NCBI GenBank assembly: GCA_020853025.1
Contig: JADYZP010000044.1
Location: forward strand, 62,001 to 126,000
Source: Burkholderiales bacterium
GTDB lineage: Bacteria > Pseudomonadota > Gammaproteobacteria > Burkholderiales > Casimicrobiaceae
Length of the DNA stretch: 64,000 nucleotides
Reading direction: 5' to 3'
A program made the translations under genes and the position numbers. A model generated the notes under the pieces. It did no database searches. It was given only the letters and a program-made list of their open reading frames with translations, and was not told the origin of the DNA. This document shows, one piece after another, positions 1 through 7,787 of the stretch (positions within the stretch are counted from its first letter, which is position 1; each line of letters opens with the position of its first letter).

Positions 1-1276
1 CGTCGTGGCGATGCTGTGGCTCGACTGGCGGCTGATGCTGATCGTGCTGCTGCTGGTCCCGGTCACCGCGGTCATCGTCTGGGGCTATCAGCGGCTGTCC
101 GCCGCCGCGGTCACCCGATCGCGCGAACTGCGCAGCGACATCAACGCGCAGATGGCCGAAGGCATCGCCGGCATGAGCGTGCTGCAGGCGACCGGTGCCG
201 TCAGGCGCTTTGCCGCGCGCTTCGCCCGCACCAACAACGCGCATTACGACGCGCGCATGGGCGAGATCCGCGCCAATGCCTGGCTGCTGCGGCCGGCGCT
301 GGATTTCGTGAACATCCTGCTGATCGTCGCGATTGTCGCGGTCGTGGGAACGCAGCCACTGCAGGGCATCGAAGTGGGGCTGCTGTACGCGTTTATCGCC
401 TACGTGGCGCGCGTCGTCGACCCGCTGATCCAGATCACGATGCAGTTCTCGCTGCTGCAGCAGTCGGTGATCGCCGCCGCGCGCGTCAACACGCTGTTGC
501 ACGAGGGCGCGACCGAGCGCGTCGCCTTCGAGCGCCGCATCACCGCCGGGCGGGTGGAGCTGGCCAACGTCACCTTCGGCTACGATCCGCAGCAGCCGGT
601 GCTGCACGACATCTCGCTGGCGATTCCGGCCGGCAGCTTCGTTGGCATCGTCGGGCACACCGGCAGCGGCAAGTCCACGCTGCTGTCGCTGCTGTTGCGC
701 TTCTACGCGCCGCAGGTCGGGCGCATCGAGATCGACGGCATCCCGGTCGAGCAGATCGGCGACGACCACTTCCGCGCCGACGCCGGGCTGGTTCCGCAGG
801 AGCCGTTCCTGCTGGCCGCCAGCGCGCGCGAGAACATCGACATGGGCCGCGGCCTGGCGGACGAGGCCATCGTCGCCGCGGCGCGGGCCGCGCGCGCGCA
901 CGGCTTCATCGAGCGGCTGGAATGCGGCTACGACACGTCGCTGGGCGAGGGCGGGGCGCGGCTGTCGGCGGGGCAGAAGCAGCTGATCGCCGTGGCGCGC
1001 GCGCTCGTGGGCCGGCCGCGCGTGCTGTTCCTCGACGAGGCGACGTCACGCATCGACAGCGAGACCGAGCAGCAGGTGCAGGCGGCACTCGCCGAGCTGC
1101 AGGCGCAGACGACGGTGATCGCCATCGCACACCGGCTGTCGACGATCCGCGCCGCCGACCGTATCGTGGTCCTCAATCACGGCCGGATCGCCGAGCAGGG
1201 GCCGCACGACGAGCTGATGGCGATCGACGGCGGAATCTATCAGCGGCTGTACCTGCTGCAGCAGATCGGCGAGTAG
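1..1276 (+). CDS. ABC exporter, fused membrane and ATPase domains (5' end missing)
   Basis: This is the C-terminal part of an ABC half-transporter of the MsbA/MdlB/LmrA type; the window starts inside the gene, in frame from base 2. About 424 residues remain of the usual ~590. The first ~155 residues hold the last transmembrane helices of the exporter domain. The nucleotide-binding domain follows, with Walker A GHTGSGKST, signature LSAGQ, Walker B VLFLDEAT and an H-loop AIAHRLS. Such proteins dimerise in the inner membrane and export lipids, drugs or peptides; nothing here shows the substrate. The gene is followed by a hairpin and a convergent gene, so it is the last gene of its transcript. 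Family confidence is high; exact orthology is unknown. Confidence 0.9.
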   Translation, partial: VVAMLWLDWRLMLIVLLLVPVTAVIVWGYQRLSAAAVTRSRELRSDINAQMAEGIAGMSVLQATGAVRRFAARFARTNNAHYDARMGEIRANAWLLRPALDFVNILLIVAIVAVVGTQPLQGIEVGLLYAFIAYVARVVDPLIQITMQFSLLQQSVIAAARVNTLLHEGATERVAFERRITAGRVELANVTFGYDPQQPVLHDISLAIPAGSFVGIVGHTGSGKSTLLSLLLRFYAPQVGRIEIDGIPVEQIGDDHFRADAGLVPQEPFLLAASARENIDMGRGLADEAIVAAARAARAHGFIERLECGYDTSLGEGGARLSAGQKQLIAVARALVGRPRVLFLDEATSRIDSETEQQVQAALAELQAQTTVIAIAHRLSTIRAADRIVVLNHGRIAEQGPHDELMAIDGGIYQRLYLLQQIGE

Positions 1277-1305
1277 CGACGGCGATCGCTCGCCTGCGGA
1301 GCAGG

Positions 1306-1337
1306 AAAACGCCCGGGCGGGTTTCCCCGCCCGGGCG
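1306..1337 (-). terminator. intrinsic terminator between convergent genes
   Basis: A perfect 12-bp stem (1310-1321 with 1326-1337) closes a 4-base loop. Read on the minus strand it is followed by TTTT, the complement of AAAA at 1306-1309, so it fits a Rho-independent terminator for the exported-protein gene ending at 1365. No T-run follows on the plus strand, but the hairpin could also slow transcripts from the ABC exporter gene. Confidence 0.75.
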
Positions 1338-1364
1338 CCATTGCAGAGGCCGAGATGCGTCAGG

Positions 1365-2519
1365 TCAGCGGCCGGGGACGCGGCAGCAGACCGACGTCGC
1401 TGTGAAGGACGAGGGACCACCCCCGGTATTGTTGAAGAAGCAGGTATTGCCGGAAGTGCCGACAAGGTGAACCGCGTAGTGCGCCGGGAAACACGTGGTG
1501 ACGACTCGCGTGAATCCCGCTGCACAGGCAGGCGAAGAAGCGGAAATACCGGCGCCCGCCGCAATCGGGATCGATGCGCTGGTCAGCGTCGTGCAATCCA
1601 GCGCGGTCGCCTCATTCACGATGAAGTAGCCGACGACATCGACCACGTAATCCACCGGCGAGCCCGAGTTGTTGTACAGCGCGATGTCGCGCTTGGTCCC
1701 GCTGCCGGGGAAGGCGGCAATGGATCGATTGGTCGGAATCACCGTCGTGTTGGTCGCGCGATCCCCCGGATTCCAGACAACCACCGCGCCGCCGTTGAGC
1801 GTCGTTCCGCCGTTCCACGCCTGCATGGCACCCGTCGATACCGTGTTGACCGCGGTGACGATCGCCACCACCGAGTCCGGTTTCGTCCCAAGGCCAAAGG
1901 CCGACCCGACGCAGTTGCCGGTCGTCGACGTGCCGGTGCCGCCCTGATCTGCAGCCCAGGAATAGCCGCCGAAGATGCTGCCATCCAGCACCCAGAGCTG
2001 CCGCCCGGTGAACGGTTGCAGCTTTCCCGGGCCGTTGCGCGAGTCCGCCACCCGGCACGGTCCCACCGTGCTGATGTAGACACGGTCGGACGACCCGACG
2101 CCGAGCTTTGGCTGCACCCCCGAAGATTGCGCGCTGGCCGCCGCGTCGGTCTCGGCCACGGCCTGCTCCGCCTGTACCTTGGTTGCGTTGGCGAGCAGGG
2201 CAACGACATCGACTATGCCGCCGGGAGCGCTGGCCTCGCGTACCGAGGCCAGAATCTTTTGTTGTTCGGCGGCCGACAGCGACCGAAATTGAAACTGCAG
2301 CTGCTCGCGATACACGAGCGCGCCGGCCTCGGTCAGGTTGGCCGCGGCTAGCTGCGTCTTCAAGGCGGCATCGATCGCGGCGTCGATGAGCGCGTTGCCT
2401 CCGACCGCCGCCGGCGGCGCCGCCTCCATCACGCCCTTCGCCTGCGCGGTCGCCATGCCGAGCGTCAGCAGCGCCGCGAACGCGCCTATCGCAACCAGAG
2501 TGTGTTTGTTCGTCCTCAT
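1365..2519 (-). CDS. exported protein of unknown function
   Basis: A 384-residue secreted protein. The chosen ATG at 2519 is preceded by AAGGAG at good spacing and begins a clear signal peptide: a basic start, a hydrophobic core and AQA near residue 27. An upstream in-frame extension exists but would bury the signal peptide. After a helical, Ala-rich region (about residues 40-150) comes a beta-rich part. It starts with GPCRVADSRNGPG, a pattern seen in hypothetical secreted proteins where RVxDTR-like motifs recur. The C-terminal 80 residues hold at least six cysteines, suggesting disulfides outside the cytoplasm. It is transcribed alone, with a terminator just after it. No function can be assigned. 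Confidence 0.75.
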   Translation of the reverse strand: MRTNKHTLVAIGAFAALLTLGMATAQAKGVMEAAPPAAVGGNALIDAAIDAALKTQLAAANLTEAGALVYREQLQFQFRSLSAAEQQKILASVREASAPGGIVDVVALLANATKVQAEQAVAETDAAASAQSSGVQPKLGVGSSDRVYISTVGPCRVADSRNGPGKLQPFTGRQLWVLDGSIFGGYSWAADQGGTGTSTTGNCVGSAFGLGTKPDSVVAIVTAVNTVSTGAMQAWNGGTTLNGGAVVVWNPGDRATNTTVIPTNRSIAAFPGSGTKRDIALYNNSGSPVDYVVDVVGYFIVNEATALDCTTLTSASIPIAAGAGISASSPACAAGFTRVVTTCFPAHYAVHLVGTSGNTCFFNNTGGGPSSFTATSVCCRVPGR

Positions 2520-2682
2520 CGTAGCTCCTTGTAAAAAGTGCCCGTTGACGTCCAGCCCGCATTGCGCTGGTGGAAGTACACTAATCCAATTGACGTCGGA
2601 ATCCAAGCGATTGCTTGGTGAATTTTCCGCCATGTTCCGCCCACCCGTGCCGCGAGGACGGCGCAGTTGAGCGCGTCGCGGT

Positions 2683-3837
2683 TCAAGCCCCTGCCGCGCT
2701 GTCTCCACCCAGCGCGACGTCGACCATCATCTCGTTGGCGAGCGCCTCCATCGAATGGCGCACTTCGTCGTTGGTCACCGACTTCGGCACCAGCAGCACC
2801 GCCTTCACCTTGAACAGGTGCTCGGCGGTCATCGCGCCGCTGACGATCTCAGTGTGCAATTCGATAATCGACACGCCGCGCTGCGCGAGCGCGGCCGACA
2901 TGTCGCGGACGATACCCGGGCGGTCGTGGCCGATGACTTCGAGCTTGACCACACGGCGTCCCTCGGGGGCGGACGTGCCCCCACTTTTTTCGATGACGAT
3001 GCGCAGCTCCGACGACTCGAGTCCGCGCAGCGCCGCGGCCAGCGCGTCGGCGTTCTCCGGTGGCACTTCGAAATGCACCATGCCGGCGAACTGGCCGGCG
3101 AGGGTCGCCATCCGGCTGCCGGCCCAGTTGGCGCCGAAGCCCTGCGCCTTGGCGGACAGCAGGCTGACGATGCCGGGCCGGTCGGGCCCGATCACGGTAA
3201 CCACCAGCGATGTGATCATGTTCTGGTTCTCCTCCGACAGCGAAACGGTCCTGCGGATCATCGGCGCGCGGGTCGCGTAGCGCTCGTCCTGCGCGAAGGC
3301 GGGCAATGCGCCATGCTGCGCCGCGTGGCGGACGACGTCTGCGATCAGTTTCAAGCCCATTGGCGCCAGCGCGCGTTCCCACAGGCTGCGTGCCGATTCG
3401 CCCTTGCCGACGAAGCACCAGTCCTGCGCAGCGACGGCCCCCGCATCCCAGCCGTCGGCCAGGTGATAGACGGAGCCGCCGGCGATCGGATCGCCTTCGA
3501 GGATCGTCCATTCCACCGCGGCGATCCCGCGATGCCGGGGCAGCAGCGACGGATGGTAGCCGATCCCTCCGAGCCGCGAGCGCGCGAGCGCCTCGTTGCT
3601 GATGCGCGCGTGCGTGTGCGCGGCGACGATGAGGTCGGTGCCTTCGGCGATCGCGTCGGCGGGAACGACCTTGGGATTGGCGAGCACGTGGGTCGCGATG
3701 CCCGCGGCCTGTGCGGCAGCGGCCAGCCGATCGTCGGCCGCGGGGACGACCACCCGCGCGATCTCGATACCGTCGTTGCGAAGCGCCGCGAAGACCGTGG
3801 CTCCGAAGTAGCGTGACCCGACCACCGTGCACTGCAT
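2683..3837 (-). CDS. formyltransferase-like domain fused to two ACT domains (GcvR-like)
   Basis: One uninterrupted 384-codon frame encodes two units. Residues 1-205 resemble the formyltransferase fold of PurN/Fmt, with GYHPSLLPRHRG (His95) and DGWDAG (Asp131) as likely catalytic loop and acid. The Asn that usually lies two residues before the catalytic His is Gly here. Residues 207-384 carry two ACT domains, VVTVIGPDRPGIV and LEVIGHDRPGIV, as in the glycine-cleavage repressor GcvR. Residue 207 is a Met (3219) preceded by GGAGGAGA at a good ribosome-binding distance, so a separate ACT protein may also be made. A one-carbon or glycine-linked sensing role is inferred only. It is divergent from the rhomboid gene. 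Confidence 0.75.
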   Translation of the reverse strand: MQCTVVGSRYFGATVFAALRNDGIEIARVVVPAADDRLAAAAQAAGIATHVLANPKVVPADAIAEGTDLIVAAHTHARISNEALARSRLGGIGYHPSLLPRHRGIAAVEWTILEGDPIAGGSVYHLADGWDAGAVAAQDWCFVGKGESARSLWERALAPMGLKLIADVVRHAAQHGALPAFAQDERYATRAPMIRRTVSLSEENQNMITSLVVTVIGPDRPGIVSLLSAKAQGFGANWAGSRMATLAGQFAGMVHFEVPPENADALAAALRGLESSELRIVIEKSGGTSAPEGRRVVKLEVIGHDRPGIVRDMSAALAQRGVSIIELHTEIVSGAMTAEHLFKVKAVLLVPKSVTNDEVRHSMEALANEMMVDVALGGDSAAGA

Positions 3838-3897
3838 CGAGGCTCCCTAGCGTATCTGCGGCCAGGCACTTGCCCACGGCGCCGACAGGTTGATGGA

Positions 3898-3928
3898 ATT
3901 CGGCTCGATTATAGAATAGAAGCCGAAT
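3898..3928. promoter_or_regulatory. inverted repeat over a possible minus-strand -10 box
   Basis: ATTCGGCT (3898-3905) and AGCCGAAT (3921-3928) form an 8-15-8 inverted repeat in the divergent gap between the formyltransferase-ACT gene and the rhomboid gene. The spacer reads TATAAT on the minus strand (3913-3908), about 70 bases before the minus-strand start at 3837. This looks like a promoter flanked by operator half-sites. No -35 box close to consensus is visible. Confidence 0.35.
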
Positions 3929-4096
3929 GCCGCTTGCCGGCATGATCGACGTCATGATCGGCGCAAACGCCAGCTTCCGGCATGCGGCAAGTCGTTGCGA
4001 CGCGCCCATTGCAAAGGCGTATGGCGAACCGAACTTCAGCACATTGGCGGAGAATGTGGCCTACGTCGCGTTGCCAATCGCCGCGCCGTGCCGTTC

Positions 4097-4828
4097 ATGC
4101 CGCCACCCACCGACGAGTTGCCACCCGTGCCCCCGGCTGCGTCGCGCGCCGACTTCCGTGCCGCGCTCGCGGTCGCGCTGGCCTTCGTCGCCGCGCTTGT
4201 CGTGATCCACGTGCTGGGCGCGGCGCTGGGGCTCGACCTGCAGCGCTTCGGCGTGCACCCGCGCGAATGGTCCGGGCTCGCCGGCATCATCGCCGCGCCG
4301 ATGCTGCACGGGAACTTCGCGCATCTCGTGTCCAACGCGTTGCCGCTCGCCGTCGTCGGCACGGTGATGCTCTACCTGTATCCGGACGCTTCGCGCATTG
4401 TGCTGCCCGCCGTCTACCTCGGCCCGGGCCTCGCGGTCTGGCTGTTCGGTCGCGATTCGATCCACATCGGCGCCAGCGGACTGGTCTACGGCGTGGTCGG
4501 CTACGTTTTCGTCGCCGGAGTGCTCCGGCGCGACCGGCGCGCCATCGCCGCTTCGATGCTGGTCGCGTTCATGTACGGCGCGCTGGTCTGGGGCGTGTTG
4601 CCGATCAAGGCTGGCGTGTCGTGGGAGACGCATCTGGCGGCGGCACTGATCGGCGTCGCTCTCGCGTTCTTACTGCGGCATCGCGACCCCGCAATGCAGC
4701 GCCGCTATGCGTGGGAGGACGAGCCCGAGGTGCAGGACGAGGCCTTCGGTGGCGACGGCACGCAGCCCGTCGCCGATCCTGCTGCTGCAGCGGCGGGCGA
4801 TGATCCCGAGGCTCGCGGCGAACGCTGA
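4097..4828 (+). CDS. rhomboid-family intramembrane serine protease
   Basis: A 243-residue inner-membrane protease that cleaves membrane-spanning substrates within the bilayer. The rhomboid signature is complete: HGNFAHLVSN (His71, Asn73, His76, Asn80), the nucleophile in GASG (Ser127), and His179 in WETHLAAALIG. About six hydrophobic segments precede a charged, Ala-rich cytoplasmic tail of ~50 residues. The ATG at 4097 was chosen because it begins a Pro-rich start just before the first helix; upstream in-frame codons encode no plausible sequence. The substrate cannot be predicted. Confidence 0.9.
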   Translation: MPPPTDELPPVPPAASRADFRAALAVALAFVAALVVIHVLGAALGLDLQRFGVHPREWSGLAGIIAAPMLHGNFAHLVSNALPLAVVGTVMLYLYPDASRIVLPAVYLGPGLAVWLFGRDSIHIGASGLVYGVVGYVFVAGVLRRDRRAIAASMLVAFMYGALVWGVLPIKAGVSWETHLAAALIGVALAFLLRHRDPAMQRRYAWEDEPEVQDEAFGGDGTQPVADPAAAAAGDDPEARGER

Positions 4829-4887
4829 CGCAGGCTCCCGGCAACGACACGCCGGGTGTCGCGCGTGGATCATTCGCGGGGTCCGCG

Positions 4888-4901
4888 GCACGACGTCGTG
4901 C
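4888..4901. promoter_or_regulatory. 14-bp perfect palindrome upstream of the antiporter gene
   Basis: GCACGACGTCGTGC is a perfect palindrome 46 bp before the antiporter start. It overlaps a second palindrome, TCGTGCACGA (4896-4905). The position fits an operator in the short gap between the rhomboid and antiporter genes. No regulator is recognisable from the motif, and a chance GC-rich palindrome is possible. Confidence 0.3.
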
Positions 4902-4947
4902 ACGATAGGATTACCCTTTGCCATCCGGCTTCGCTATGCTACGGCCG

Positions 4948-6372
4948 ATGAAATCATTGCCCGTACTGCTCACCGGACTCGCCACATCGCTTTTTGCGAT
5001 TTCCGCCATGGCCGCCGGAGCGGTACCGGCGCTCGACGGCGCCGGACTCTCGCTGCTCTGGGTCGCGCCCTTTGCCGGGCTTCTGCTCTCGATCGCGGTG
5101 TTTCCGCTGGTGGCAGGCGATTTCTGGCACCACCACTTCGGCAAGGTGACTGCATTCTGGGGGTTCGTGTTCCTCGTGCCCTTTGTCGCGCAGTTCGGCG
5201 TCACCACGGCCCTCCATGAACTGCTGCATACACTGCTCGCCGAGTACGTGCCGTTCATCATCCTGCTGCTCGCGCTCTACACCTGCACCGGCGGCATCCA
5301 CGTCAAGGGCAACATGCGAGGCACGCCGGCGTTGAACACGGCGATCCTCGCGCTGGGCACCATGTTCGCCAGCGTCATGGGCACCACCGGCGCATCGATG
5401 CTGCTGATTCGTCCGCTGCTGCGGGCGAACGACGGCCGCCGCCACAATAAGCACGTCGTGATCTTTTTCATCTTCCTCGTCGCCAACATCGGAGGCTCGC
5501 TGACGCCGCTGGGCGACCCGCCGCTGTTCCTGGGCTTTCTCAAAGGTGTCGACTTCTTCTGGACGACGCAGGCGTTGTTCTGGCCGATGTTCACGGCCGC
5601 GGTGATCCTGCTGGCCGTCTTCTTCGTTCTCGACAGCTTTTACTACCGGCTGCCCGGCGAGATGCGGCGCGACCCGACGCCGGACTCGCCGGTTCGTGTC
5701 GACGGCATGCTCAACCTGCTGCTGCTGGGGCCGCTGGTGCTGGTCTGCGTGCTGATCTCCGGAGTCTGGAAGCCGGGCATCGGCTTTTCGGTATTCGGCA
5801 CCGAGGTCGAGCTGCAGAACGTCCTGCGCGACGTGGCGCTGCTCGCCATCGTCTGGCTGTCGTGGCGATTCACGCCGCGGTCGCTGCGCCACGCGCACCA
5901 CTTCGAATGGGCGCCGATGGTCGAGGTCGCGAAACTCTTTGCCGGAATATTCCTGACCATCATTCCGGCCATCGCGATTCTGCGCGCCGGTGCCGACGGA
6001 TCCATGGCACCGCTGCTGGCGATGGTGACAAACGTTGATGGCAAGCCCAACGACGCCGCCTACTTCTGGGCCACGGGTGCATTGTCGAGTTTTCTCGACA
6101 ACGCGCCGACGTACCTCATCTTCTTCAACCTGGCCGGCGGTGATGCGGCCACGTTGATGGGACCGCTGGCGACGACGTTGACCGCGATCTCGGCGGGCGC
6201 CGTGTTCATGGGCGCCAACACCTACATCGGCAATGCGCCGAACTTCATGGTCAAGTCGGTTGCGCATGCCCGCGGCGTGAAGATGCCGGGGTTCTTCGGG
6301 TACATGGGCTGGTCGAGCCTCATCCTGCTGCCGGTCTTCGCATTGCTGACGGTGATTTTTTTCAGCGGATGA
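4948..6372 (+). CDS. NhaD/CitM-type sodium:proton antiporter
   Basis: A 474-residue polytopic inner-membrane protein of the ion-transporter superfamily, most like the NhaD-type Na+/H+ antiporters annotated in betaproteobacteria. It has a hydrophobic, signal-like N-terminus and about a dozen membrane segments. The two conserved re-entrant regions are recognisable: NIGGSLTPLGDPPLFLGF near residue 180, and the SFLDNAPTYLIFFN region followed by GANTYIGNAPNFMVK near the C-terminus. The start at 4948 was preferred over in-frame codons at 4918 and 4936 because it places the first helix at the N-terminus. Na+/H+ exchange is a family inference; a C4-dicarboxylate or arsenite-like substrate cannot be excluded. 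It is probably transcribed alone. Confidence 0.8.
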   Translation: MKSLPVLLTGLATSLFAISAMAAGAVPALDGAGLSLLWVAPFAGLLLSIAVFPLVAGDFWHHHFGKVTAFWGFVFLVPFVAQFGVTTALHELLHTLLAEYVPFIILLLALYTCTGGIHVKGNMRGTPALNTAILALGTMFASVMGTTGASMLLIRPLLRANDGRRHNKHVVIFFIFLVANIGGSLTPLGDPPLFLGFLKGVDFFWTTQALFWPMFTAAVILLAVFFVLDSFYYRLPGEMRRDPTPDSPVRVDGMLNLLLLGPLVLVCVLISGVWKPGIGFSVFGTEVELQNVLRDVALLAIVWLSWRFTPRSLRHAHHFEWAPMVEVAKLFAGIFLTIIPAIAILRAGADGSMAPLLAMVTNVDGKPNDAAYFWATGALSSFLDNAPTYLIFFNLAGGDAATLMGPLATTLTAISAGAVFMGANTYIGNAPNFMVKSVAHARGVKMPGFFGYMGWSSLILLPVFALLTVIFFSG

Positions 6373-6494
6373 TGCGCGCGACGCCGGTGATCGCGGGGTG
6401 AATCCCGGCCCGGTGATGGCCATGACGTCGGGAAGAGAATCGGCGATAATCCGGCCGCCGGTCCGGTCCGGCAATCATCCAGCAGGAGGTCCTG

Positions 6495-7787
6495 ATGAAA
6501 GCGTATAGGCAGGTCGTGGTACTTGCGGCCGCTGTCTTCGCGGGCGCAGCGCTCGCCGACACCATCACCGTCGTCACGTCGTTTCCGAAGGAGCTGACCA
6601 GCGCCTACAAGGCGGCCTACGAAAAGAAGTATCCGAACGACAAGCTGGAGATCCTGAACAAAGGCACATCCTCCGGTATCGCCTTCGTCCGCGAACAGCC
6701 GGCCGGCGCCCGCGCCGAGGTGTTCTGGGCTTCCGCACCCGACGCTTTCGAAGTGCTCGCCGCCGGCAATCTGCTCGAAAAGGTAGATATCCCTTCCAGC
6801 GGGATTCCGGACAAGATCGGCAGCTACCCGATCAACGACCCGGAGGGCTATTACCGCGGGCAGGCGCTCGCCGGCTATGGCCTCATGTGGAACACGCGCT
6901 ATCTGCAGGCGCACAAGCTGCCGCCGCCAAAGGAATGGGCGGACTTGACCAAGCCCGTGTATTTCGGCCACGTCGCGACGTCCGCGCCGTCGCGATCCGG
7001 CACCACGCAACTGACCTACGAGACGATCCTGCAGGGCGAAGGCTGGGACGCCGGATGGACGCAAATCCTGCAGATCGGCGGCAACTCGGCGGCGGTGACC
7101 GAGCGCAGCTTCGGCGTGCCCGACGGCGTGCAGAACGGCCAGTTCGGCATCGGCTTGGTCGTCGATTTCTTCGGTCTCGCGGCCATGGCTTCCGGATTCC
7201 CCGTCGAATTCGTGTATCCGTCGGTCACCGCGATCGTGCCGGCAAATATCGGGGCGATCGCCGGCTCGAAAAACCCCGAGGGTGCGAAGCGCTTCATCGC
7301 CTTCACGCTGTCGGAGGAAGGCCAGCAGCTGCTGCTCAGTCCCAAGATCTCGCGCCTGCCGGTGCTGCCCGCGGCCTATGCCAAGGCGCCTGCCGGCTAT
7401 CCGAATCCTTTCGACGGCACGATCAAGGCCAAGGTGAATTTCGATTCGGCACTGTCGGAATCGCACTACTACGTGGTGTCGTCGCTGTTCGACCAGATCA
7501 TCACGTTCCGCCTGAAGGAACTGCAGGCGGCGACCAAGGCGATCCAGGATGCCGACAAGCGCTTGGGCGGACGCCAGAGCAAGGAACTGGACGAAGCCAA
7601 GCGCCTCGCCTGGACCGCGCCGGTGAGCGCTGCGCAGTCGAAGGACAAGGAGTTGCTCGCCACCTTCAAGTCCAAGAAGGGCGACGACGCCACCATCCGG
7701 CGCCGGACGCAGATCGAGGAGGAATGGAGCAGTAAGGCCAAGGCGAATTACGCCCGGGCCGTGGAGCTGGCGAACGCCGTGAAATGA
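6495..7787 (+). CDS. Fe3+-type ABC transporter, periplasmic binding protein
   Basis: This 430-residue secreted solute-binding protein resembles the AfuA/FbpA iron group. It has a signal peptide ending ALA near residue 21, then the mature start DTITVVTSFPKE, and the later stretch PANIGAIAGSKNPEGAKRFIAF typical of the family. AGGAGG lies just before the ATG. Its length exceeds the usual ~340 residues: from about residue 325 there is a charged, helical C-terminal extension with many Lys and Gln. Stop and next start overlap by 4 bp (ATGA), so it is translated with the permease. Iron is the family-based guess; phosphonate-type or other anions are alternatives. Confidence 0.85.
   Translation: MKAYRQVVVLAAAVFAGAALADTITVVTSFPKELTSAYKAAYEKKYPNDKLEILNKGTSSGIAFVREQPAGARAEVFWASAPDAFEVLAAGNLLEKVDIPSSGIPDKIGSYPINDPEGYYRGQALAGYGLMWNTRYLQAHKLPPPKEWADLTKPVYFGHVATSAPSRSGTTQLTYETILQGEGWDAGWTQILQIGGNSAAVTERSFGVPDGVQNGQFGIGLVVDFFGLAAMASGFPVEFVYPSVTAIVPANIGAIAGSKNPEGAKRFIAFTLSEEGQQLLLSPKISRLPVLPAAYAKAPAGYPNPFDGTIKAKVNFDSALSESHYYVVSSLFDQIITFRLKELQAATKAIQDADKRLGGRQSKELDEAKRLAWTAPVSAAQSKDKELLATFKSKKGDDATIRRRTQIEEEWSSKAKANYARAVELANAVK

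Noticed and set aside
4954-6474. Minus-strand frame of about 506 codons across the antiporter gene
   Set aside because: Charged, low-complexity translation without motifs; the plus-strand frame encodes a coherent membrane protein.
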